From an uncultured Bacteroidales bacterium (GTDB taxonomy: Bacteria; Bacteroidota; Bacteroidia; Bacteroidales; Paludibacteraceae), in assembly GCA_900316005.1 (NCBI GenBank), contig ONBH01000021.1, forward strand, positions 1 to 36,400: a stretch of DNA of 36,400 nt, in the 5' to 3' direction. The notes beneath the pieces were generated by a model. The model was not told the origin of the DNA and made no database searches. It saw only the letters and a program-made list of their open reading frames with translations. The stretch's first letter is position 1. Every line of letters begins with the position of its first letter. A program made the position numbers and the translations under genes. Shown here one piece after another: positions 26,311-31,461 of this stretch.

Positions 26311-26466
26311 TTATGCTTCGCTGAAATCGTCTTTGCTTACGCCGCAAACGGGGCATTCAAAATCGGCGGGAACTTCTTCCCACGGTGTGCCGGCAGGGAT
26401 ACCTGCTTCGGGTACACCTACAGCGGGGTCATACACCCAGCCGCAAATGTCGCATTTGTACTTCAT
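26311..26466 (-). CDS. Rubredoxin
   Basis: Rubredoxin is a small one-iron electron carrier, in anaerobes often a donor to oxygen- or peroxide-detoxifying enzymes. The 51 residues, ATG at 26466 to TAA at 26311, carry both iron-binding pairs, CDICGW (C5, C8) and CPVCG (C38, C41). They also carry the standard VYDPAVGVPEAGI and PADFECP segments. The length is near the usual 52-54. It starts 23 bases after the esterase stop on the same strand, so it is probably the last gene of that transcript, although its function need not be related. Confidence 0.96.
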   Translation of the reverse strand: MKYKCDICGWVYDPAVGVPEAGIPAGTPWEEVPADFECPVCGVSKDDFSEA

Positions 26467-26489
26467 AGTGAACCATTTTTAGAGTTGTG

Positions 26490-27248
26490 TTAATATATTT
26501 GAATTTTGGTCAAGAACCGCACAAGATAATCTTGCCAGTTTTGCCATGTGTGTCCGCCGGTGGATTCGTAGTAGGTATATTCGCGGTGGTTATCTTCCAG
26601 CCATTGGCGATAGGTCTGCAGCGAGTCGTAGAGGAAGTCTTCCGTGCCGATGCCTATCCACAGCATCGCGGGTTCCGAAGGCATCCGGTGCACGAAGGTG
26701 GCGGGCGAGAACATGCCGACGTAGCGGAACTGACCGTCCAATACCGAGGATACCATCATCGTATGGTAGCCTCCCATCGACAGACCGGCTATCGAGCGGC
26801 AGGCGGCGTCGCGGCTGATGCTGTAGCGGCTCTCGCACTCTGCCATAAACGCGGCAAAGTTGCTTTCCCACGCGCCGTTGGTGGCATTGGCTTTCTCTTC
26901 TTCCGAGGTCGGACGGCTCGGGCAGTTATCCGGCATGATGATGACCTGTTCGATAATCTCGCCCCGCCGCAGGAGCGAGTCCAAGATACCCATTAGATTG
27001 CCTTGTGTCGGCCAGTCGTTTTCGTTGCCGTACATGCCGTGCTGCAGATAGAGGACGGGGAAAACGGTTTTGTCCTTCTGCACGCGTTCGGCATATTGGT
27101 AGGGTAGATAGACGCAGCAGGGAACGCCCGTGATGGTATCGGCTATCAGGGTGCCTACTTGGTTGTAGTCCTTCGGCGCAGTGCAAGCCGCCAGAAGCAT
27201 AACCATGGCAATGAATAATGAATAGTGAATAATGATTATTTTTTTCAT
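26490..27248 (-). CDS. Esterase lipoprotein of the alpha/beta-hydrolase (PF00756, esterase D/Fes-like) family
   Basis: The 252-residue protein has a lipoprotein signal: a hydrophobic stretch and lipobox LLAAC with C22 as the lipidated cysteine, so it is anchored in the periplasm or on the cell surface. The catalytic serine is S157 in GLSMGGYH, followed by GTEDF with D204 and a final GGHTWQNW with H233, a complete triad. VLYLQHGMYG and NLMGILDSL match the family, which includes feruloyl and acetyl-xylan esterases and siderophore esterases such as Fes and IroE. It lies downstream of the TonB receptor, which favours hydrolysis of the imported ligand, but the substrate is not shown. Part of the signal peptide is encoded by an AATGAATA repeat. 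Confidence 0.85.
   Translation of the reverse strand: MKKIIIIHYSLFIAMVMLLAACTAPKDYNQVGTLIADTITGVPCCVYLPYQYAERVQKDKTVFPVLYLQHGMYGNENDWPTQGNLMGILDSLLRRGEIIEQVIIMPDNCPSRPTSEEEKANATNGAWESNFAAFMAECESRYSISRDAACRSIAGLSMGGYHTMMVSSVLDGQFRYVGMFSPATFVHRMPSEPAMLWIGIGTEDFLYDSLQTYRQWLEDNHREYTYYESTGGHTWQNWQDYLVRFLTKIQIY
27208..27240. repeat. AATGAATA repeat encoding part of the esterase signal peptide
   Basis: ATGGCAATGAATAATGAATA and the following AGTGAATAATGATTATT form a low-complexity run that encodes most of IIIHYSLFIAM on the minus strand. It is another simple repeat used in frame as a hydrophobic segment. Confidence 0.65.
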
Positions 27249-27310
27249 ATTGCTGTTATTTTAAATTCGTTACTTATATTGCTCCTCCCCCGTAGGGAGC
27301 TTGGGTGGGG

Positions 27311-29587
27311 TTATAGCTTCAATGCCAACCCGATGAAATAGGTTCGTGGAATCGTGGGGCCATAGATGTAGCCGGCATCGCGGAACTCGCCTTGGTCGAT
27401 GTCCTTCTGGAACTGGTCGAGCAGGTTCTTCACGCCGCCGCTGACCTCCAGGCAGTAGTGCTTGTACAGGTGGATGTCGTATGCCAGACGGATACCCATC
27501 TCAAAGAACGCGGGCGTCTTCACTTCCTCGTCCTGCGCGATATAGCCTGCCAGGTGTGGCACGAGCATCGAGCCCGTCAGTTTGCCGTTGAGCGAAATCG
27601 TAAAGTCGCGCACGGGTTCGATATCAAAGAGCAGGTAGGCGTAGTGGTCAGGCGTGCGCAGCATACGGTTTTGTGCGGGCACAAAGGCACTCCACTGCTG
27701 GGCTACGGTATAACGGCTCTGCTGGTAGGTGTAACCAATGGATAGTTGATAATTGACCGTAGGCAGTTGGTGGTTGAGCTTACCCTCGAAGTTCAAGCCG
27801 CCTACCCATGCGCCGGGGGCGTTGGTACGCGTGAAGAGCAGGTTGCCGACGGCGTCCACTCCGTCCTCGCGCAGAAAGAATACATCTTGCAGGTAGGTAT
27901 AGAAACCCTCGGCGGTGAGGTTCACCTCCAGCTCGCCGAACTTACGATACCAATCCAGACTCAGCGTGGCGCTGTGCGAATACTCCGCCTTGAGGTTGGG
28001 GTCCAGGTTGATGAGCGACACATTACCGCCCACAGCTGCCACGTGCAGGTCTTCGTCGTAGGTCTGCGGCGCACGGTAACCGCTGCTGTAGCCGGCGCGG
28101 AGCACCAAGCCCTTGATGGGCGTATAGCGCACCGTAGCACGCGGGTTGCAGACCGGCTTGCGAAGCATGTTATGTTTCTCCAGACGCGCACCGATCAGTA
28201 CGCTCCACGCCTCGTTCTTCCATTCGTTCTGCGCGTAGGCACCGACGACATGGGTCTTTTGGTTCAGATCGCGGTTGTAACCCATCATCCGATCGTGCAG
28301 ACCATTGTACGTGTATTCGGCACCCACGGTCAGGTCTCCGTTCATACGCCCGCAGGGGTACGAGAAACGGTATTGCAGACCCGTGTTGGAGGTTAGGTCT
28401 GTGCTCCGCCCGTAGGCATTCAGATCCATAGCCGTGCCGAAATAGCTCTCGCGACCGATGTGCTGAATGGCGCTGTAGGCCGATATGAAATGACGACTGT
28501 CGTCCGAGAACCAGTCAAAGGCCACCGAACCGGCGTCAATGTTATGGCGCAACTGCTCAGCGATATCGGCTGTGTGGGGCTCCTGGTCACGTTTGTTTCC
28601 GCCGCGGCGGTAATCGGTGGTGTGGTGGTATTCCACCAGTATCTTGCTGTACATAGAGGTCTTGAAGAACAGACGTGTGCCCGCGGTGGTACTCCGTAGC
28701 TGGGGTACCTCGCTGAACCCGTCGCGGTCGCGGTCGTAGGCGCTGCGCGTGCGGTGTGAGGCAAAGAGGTAAGCGCCTATCTTGCGGTTCTCTGACATAA
28801 CAGAGGCGTTCAGGTCGGTGTTGATATCGTAGCCCGCATGTTCGTTGACGTTGGAGGTGTTGGCTACGTTGACAAAGTTACGCACGGGCTCCTTGGTGAT
28901 GATATTCACCACACCCGCGATGGCATTGGCGCCGTAGGTAGCCGAACCGCCGCCGCGCACCACCTCGATGCGGTCGATCATCGCCGCCGGCACTTGTTCC
29001 AGACCATAGACCGAAGCCATGGACGAGAATACCGGACGCGAGTCCATCAGTATCTGGGTGTATTGACCCTGCAGACCATTGATGCGCAGGTCGGTCTTAC
29101 CGCAGTTGCTGCAGGTGTTATCCACCCGCAAGCCCGGCTGAAAACTCAGCGCGTCGGCAACGCACGACACGGCGGTGGTCTCAAACAACTTAGGCGACAG
29201 CACATTGACAATCGTGGCTGCCTCCTGACGCTTGGTCGCGTAGCGGTTGGCGGTCACAACGACATTATTGATTAACTCTGTCTTCTCGTGGATGACGGCT
29301 TTGAGCTCGACGGTTTTGTTTTCCTCTAATACTACGGGTAGCTCCAGTGTCTCATAGCCCATGTAGCTGAATACAATGGTTTGTTTGCCGATAGGCAGGT
29401 CTTTGAGTAGGTAGTGCCCCGTCTCATCGGTCACAGTGCCGATGGTAGTGCCTTTGAGTTGAACGTTGACGAAGGCCATATGTTCACCGGTAGCCTCGTC
29501 CAGAACGTGTCCGGTAAGGTGTGCATCATACTGCGCAAACATCGGCGCAGTCATGAAAAGTAAAATTAGTACGTATATTTTTCGCAT
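27311..29587 (-). CDS. TonB-dependent outer membrane receptor with N-terminal carboxypeptidase-like domain
   Basis: This is an energised outer-membrane importer. The ATG at 29585-29587 gives 758 residues with a signal peptide (about 1-18, cut after MFAQ). A carboxypeptidase-regulatory-like domain (about 22-105) is typical of Bacteroidota receptors. The plug follows (about 108-232), ending in VVRGGGSATYGANAIAGVVN, then a 22-strand barrel. The plug carries a CSNCG motif (C159, C162) and the NGLQGQYTQILMDSRPVFSS pattern of a distinct receptor class in this phylum. Its ligand is not evident; iron chelates or haem are the usual guess. It heads a transcript with an esterase and rubredoxin. An in-frame 7-bp repeat encodes NHQLPTVNYQLS in the barrel. 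Confidence 0.93.
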   Translation of the reverse strand: MRKIYVLILLFMTAPMFAQYDAHLTGHVLDEATGEHMAFVNVQLKGTTIGTVTDETGHYLLKDLPIGKQTIVFSYMGYETLELPVVLEENKTVELKAVIHEKTELINNVVVTANRYATKRQEAATIVNVLSPKLFETTAVSCVADALSFQPGLRVDNTCSNCGKTDLRINGLQGQYTQILMDSRPVFSSMASVYGLEQVPAAMIDRIEVVRGGGSATYGANAIAGVVNIITKEPVRNFVNVANTSNVNEHAGYDINTDLNASVMSENRKIGAYLFASHRTRSAYDRDRDGFSEVPQLRSTTAGTRLFFKTSMYSKILVEYHHTTDYRRGGNKRDQEPHTADIAEQLRHNIDAGSVAFDWFSDDSRHFISAYSAIQHIGRESYFGTAMDLNAYGRSTDLTSNTGLQYRFSYPCGRMNGDLTVGAEYTYNGLHDRMMGYNRDLNQKTHVVGAYAQNEWKNEAWSVLIGARLEKHNMLRKPVCNPRATVRYTPIKGLVLRAGYSSGYRAPQTYDEDLHVAAVGGNVSLINLDPNLKAEYSHSATLSLDWYRKFGELEVNLTAEGFYTYLQDVFFLREDGVDAVGNLLFTRTNAPGAWVGGLNFEGKLNHQLPTVNYQLSIGYTYQQSRYTVAQQWSAFVPAQNRMLRTPDHYAYLLFDIEPVRDFTISLNGKLTGSMLVPHLAGYIAQDEEVKTPAFFEMGIRLAYDIHLYKHYCLEVSGGVKNLLDQFQKDIDQGEFRDAGYIYGPTIPRTYFIGLALKL
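27740..27776. repeat. In-frame TTGATAG-type repeat inside the TonB receptor
   Basis: GGATAGTTGATAATTGACCG and the following TAGGCAGTTGGTGGTTGAG match the intergenic 7-bp repeat. On the coding strand it reads HQLPTVNYQLS, the same peptide (NYQLS) that the intergenic tracts would give. It lies in the second half of the barrel, probably an external loop or turn. Confidence 0.75.
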
Positions 29588-29608
29588 TGTTAATACATAA
29601 TTAGCCTG

Positions 29609-29640
29609 CAAAGGTACTGCTTTTTTTTGATATATGCAAA
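29609..29640 (-). promoter_or_regulatory. Promoter of the TonB receptor operon
   Basis: On the minus strand TTTG (29637-29640), 20 bases, then TACCTTTG (29609-29616). It lies 21 bases before the ATG. The facing plus-strand promoter at 29678-29709 leaves about 37 bases between the two -33 boxes. I see no clear Fur-box. Confidence 0.85.
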
Positions 29641-29677
29641 AAAAATCGTTACACGGAGTAATTTTTTTGCAAATTTA

Positions 29678-29709
29678 TTTGCTCAATTGAAAAAAAAGTT
29701 GTAATTTTG
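29678..29709 (+). promoter_or_regulatory. Promoter of the DUF4160/DUF2442 pair
   Basis: TTTG (29678-29681), 20 bases, TAATTTTG (29702-29709). It shares about 40 bases almost unchanged with the promoter at 30284-30315. The palindrome at 29703-29721 overlaps its -7 box. Confidence 0.85.
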
Positions 29710-29721
29710 CAGGGCAAAATT
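29703..29721. promoter_or_regulatory. Operator-like palindrome, copy 1
   Basis: AATTTTGC-AGG-GCAAAATT, 8-bp perfect arms with a 3-nt centre, covers the -7 box and the start region of the DUF4160 promoter. The same palindrome occurs at 30309-30327 and 36207-36225. Confidence 0.7.
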
Positions 29722-29739
29722 GAAGAAAAGGAACGAACT

Positions 29740-29982
29740 ATGCCAACATTATTTAACTTATTCGGGTTTCGATTTATGTTCTATTCGAACGACCATGAAC
29801 CGATACATGTGCATGTTATTAAGGATCAAAAGCACGAAGCAAAGTTCTGTGTAGAACCCGAGGTTGAACTCATTGAGAATAACGGACTGAAAGCTTCTGA
29901 ACTCAGATTGGCAGAATCCGTGATAGAGGAGAACAAAGAGATTATTATAAATCGATGGAATGAGTACTTCAAAAACGAATAG
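29740..29982 (+). CDS. DUF4160 domain protein
   Basis: This is an 80-residue protein starting MPTLFNLFGFRFMFYSND, with the start at 29740 after the promoter; an upstream in-frame ATG at 29707 falls in the operator. The HEPIHVHV motif (residues 19-26) and the late segment SELRLAESVIEENKEIIINR are typical of DUF4160. The domain is usually found next to DUF2442, as here with a 2-base gap. The pair is widespread in bacterial accessory regions and resembles a two-gene toxin-antitoxin module, but I know of no proven activity. The cluster of histidines could bind metal. No signal peptide or membrane span. Confidence 0.85.
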   Translation: MPTLFNLFGFRFMFYSNDHEPIHVHVIKDQKHEAKFCVEPEVELIENNGLKASELRLAESVIEENKEIIINRWNEYFKNE

Positions 29983-29984
29983 TC

Positions 29985-30191
29985 ATGCTTAAGATTGCTA
30001 AAATATGGTTGACCGATACGGGAGTGTGGATACGTACTGCTGATGGTCGTGAGGCATGTGAGCCGTTTGCCCGCTACCCGCGGTTGTTGCACGCAAGCGA
30101 AGAGGAGCGGGCCGACTATCAATGCTCGCCTTATGGTATTCATTGGCCTCAGATCGATGAAGATCTATGTTTTGACGGGTTCTGGAGGTAG
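29985..30191 (+). CDS. DUF2442 domain protein
   Basis: This 68-residue protein starts 2 bases after the DUF4160 stop. It has the DUF2442 pattern: VWIRTADGREACEPF, a basic RYPRLLHAS segment, and the C-terminal GIHWPQIDEDLCFDGFW, in which GIHWP...DEDL is diagnostic. It is probably the partner of the upstream DUF4160 protein and co-translated with it. Function is not established; by position and size it is the candidate antitoxin or regulator. Confidence 0.85.
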   Translation: MLKIAKIWLTDTGVWIRTADGREACEPFARYPRLLHASEEERADYQCSPYGIHWPQIDEDLCFDGFWR

Positions 30192-30243
30192 TAAACCGAA
30201 ATCGTCAATCAATCGTCAAATCGTAAATTGTCCATTCGTAAAT

Positions 30244-30275
30244 AAAAAAATCGCTACCCAAAGTGATTTTTTTTT
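30244..30275 (+). terminator. Terminator after DUF2442
   Basis: AAAAAAATCGCT (30244-30255) pairs with AGTGATTTTTTTTT (30262-30275, one G-U). It is followed within 10 bases by the next promoter. The 30192-30243 stretch holds another AATCGTCAA-type repeat. Confidence 0.7.
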
Positions 30276-30283
30276 CATTTTTA

Positions 30284-30315
30284 TTTGCTCAGTTGAAAAA
30301 AAAGTAGTAATTTTG
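30284..30315 (+). promoter_or_regulatory. Promoter of the antitoxin-YoeB pair
   Basis: TTTG (30284-30287), 20 bases, TAATTTTG (30308-30315). It shares the block TTTATTTGCTCA-TTGAAAAAAAAGT-GTAATTTTGCA with the promoter at 29678-29709 and nearly so with 31001-31032. Confidence 0.85.
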
Positions 30316-30327
30316 CAAGGCAAAATT
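30309..30327. promoter_or_regulatory. Operator-like palindrome, copy 2
   Basis: AATTTTGC-AAG-GCAAAATT, perfect 8-bp arms, overlaps the -7 box of the antitoxin-toxin promoter. Antitoxin-toxin complexes commonly bind palindromes in this position, which makes it a credible autoregulatory site. Confidence 0.75.
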
Positions 30328-30343
30328 GAATGGAGGATATTTT

Positions 30344-30604
30344 ATGACAGCTTTACAACTCAATCCGGACATTTATCGGCAATTAGATATCATCGCTAAA
30401 GATGAGTCTATGTTTGATCGAGTAACGAAGTATATTAATCGAATCGTCAAGCAGATGACTTACGATCCGACCTGCATGACGAAAGAGGAATATTTTGCCA
30501 TGCTCGATCGTTCTGAGGCTCAATATGCCAGAGGAGAGTACACAACTCAACTACCTGGTGAATCAGTTACAGATATGCTAAGAAGGAGTGGCTATGATAT
30601 TTGA
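30344..30604 (+). CDS. Probable antitoxin of a YoeB-type toxin
   Basis: This is an 86-residue protein with the start at 30344 behind GGAGG (30332-30336). N-terminal MTALQLNPDIYRQLDIIAKD and DRVTKYINRIVKQM suggest a small helical DNA-binding part. The acidic C-terminal half (MTKEEYFAMLDRSEAQYARG) resembles toxin-neutralising tails of RelE/YoeB antitoxins. It is not an obvious YefM/Phd protein by sequence. Its coding frame overlaps the toxin gene, whose ATG lies within the GGCTATGATATTTGA at its end. The role is inferred from size, order and partner. Confidence 0.75.
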   Translation: MTALQLNPDIYRQLDIIAKDESMFDRVTKYINRIVKQMTYDPTCMTKEEYFAMLDRSEAQYARGEYTTQLPGESVTDMLRRSGYDI

Positions 30605-30869
30605 GTTAAAATACACTGAAGTAGCAAAAAGCCACCTTGCTAAGTTGGCAAAGAGCGAGCCGAAGATTTATCAAAAGGCTCTTCGGTTCCTTGACGAACT
30701 CAAAGAGCACCCTAAGACCGGTTTAGGTCATCCGGAGCCTCTCAAAGGCCGGCCGGAAGGTCGCTGGAGTCGTGAAATTACGAAAAAACATCGACTTGTG
30801 TATTGCATCTTCGATACCGAAGTAGTTGTTCTCGTTCTTGCAGCCTACGGGCATTATGATGATAAGTAA
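30594..30869 (+). CDS. YoeB/Txe-family mRNA interferase toxin
   Basis: The RelE-superfamily toxin cuts mRNA at the ribosomal A site. The ATG at 30594, 5 bases after AGGAG, gives 91 residues starting MIFELKYTEVAKSHL; a GTG two codons earlier is possible. GHPEPLKGRPEGRWSREI and KKHRLVYCIFD match the substrate-binding and catalytic arginines. The C-terminal AAYGHYDD holds the catalytic His-Tyr pair of YoeB. It follows the antitoxin in an overlapping arrangement, as is usual for type II modules, and ends in a strong terminator. Confidence 0.92.
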   Translation: MIFELKYTEVAKSHLAKLAKSEPKIYQKALRFLDELKEHPKTGLGHPEPLKGRPEGRWSREITKKHRLVYCIFDTEVVVLVLAAYGHYDDK

Positions 30870-30891
30870 CATGAAGTTGTATGGCGGAATC

Positions 30892-30918
30892 AACGAGCTT
30901 TAGGGCTCGTTTTTTTGT
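30892..30918 (+). terminator. Terminator after the toxin gene
   Basis: AACGAGC (30892-30898)/GCTCGTT (30905-30911) with a 6-nt loop and a run of Ts. The following 30919-31000 holds only a GTCAT/ATGAC inverted repeat and A/T runs. Confidence 0.85.
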
Positions 30919-31000
30919 TTGTCATGTCGTGATGACGGAATGAGGTCATGAAGAAAAAATGAAAAAAAATGGTTTCGAATCGCATTTTTTTCGATTTTTA

Positions 31001-31032
31001 TTTGCTCAGTTGAAAAAAAAGTAGTATCTTTG
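31001..31032 (+). promoter_or_regulatory. Promoter of the structured leader and repeat protein
   Basis: TTTG (31001-31004), 20 bases, TATCTTTG (31025-31032). The upstream part is nearly identical to the two toxin-antitoxin promoters, but the AATTTTGC palindrome is absent (TATCTTTGCAGCG). Confidence 0.85.
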
Positions 31033-31039
31033 CAGCGAT

Positions 31040-31461
31040 TTTTAGTATTATCCCGTGTTGTAGGCTGGTGAGCCTCTCTTTTAACATGGGCTGATACCGG
31101 ACAATCAACCGTGCCCACGCCTTGGGGATGTTCCTTTTATAGTGGTGGGTCGGTAAGGACATAAAGGCGTTTGTTATGACGCTTTGTTTTGGCACATCGA
31201 ATCTCGCAAATTCATTGTATCGTCCAAAGCATTGCAGCATTTTACGCCCGTGGTATGTAACTATATCTGACAATCTCTTTTGTAGAGGTTGGCAGACATA
31301 TATACATATCGGCGTGGGCTTCAGTGTTGTTTGTTCGGACGATAGGCATGCGAGAGCCCGATGTGCGGAACGGCAATAGTGCAGTCCCGCTTCTTTTTAT
31401 TGCTATAAAAGGTATAGCGGACTGCGAAACGAAAACTTGACCGGAAACAAACCGCACCGCT
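31040..31461 (+). ncRNA. Long structured 5' leader RNA, about 420 nt
   Basis: Between the promoter and the ATG of the repeat protein I find at least four folded segments. 31052-31090: CCCGTGTT/AACATGGG around AGGCT-GGTG-AGCCT. 31117-31170: ACGCCTT/AAGGCGT around TGTTCCTT/AAGGACA. 31244-31315: a 72-nt, nearly continuous hairpin of about 28 pairs. 31381-31425: GCAGTCC/GGACTGC with a C bulge, GCT/AGC and CTTTTTAT-TGCT-ATAAAAGG. No terminator T-run follows, and no ORF in it is credible. It is not tmRNA, RNase P or SRP RNA by the motifs I know. It could be a leader that controls the downstream gene or an independent RNA. Confidence 0.55.

Noticed and set aside
31040..31461. Leader as tmRNA, RNase P RNA, SRP RNA or 6S RNA
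   Set aside because: I see no tRNA-like ends or tag peptide, no P4 consensus and no SRP tetraloop domain. 6S cannot be fully excluded, but the multi-hairpin shape does not fit.
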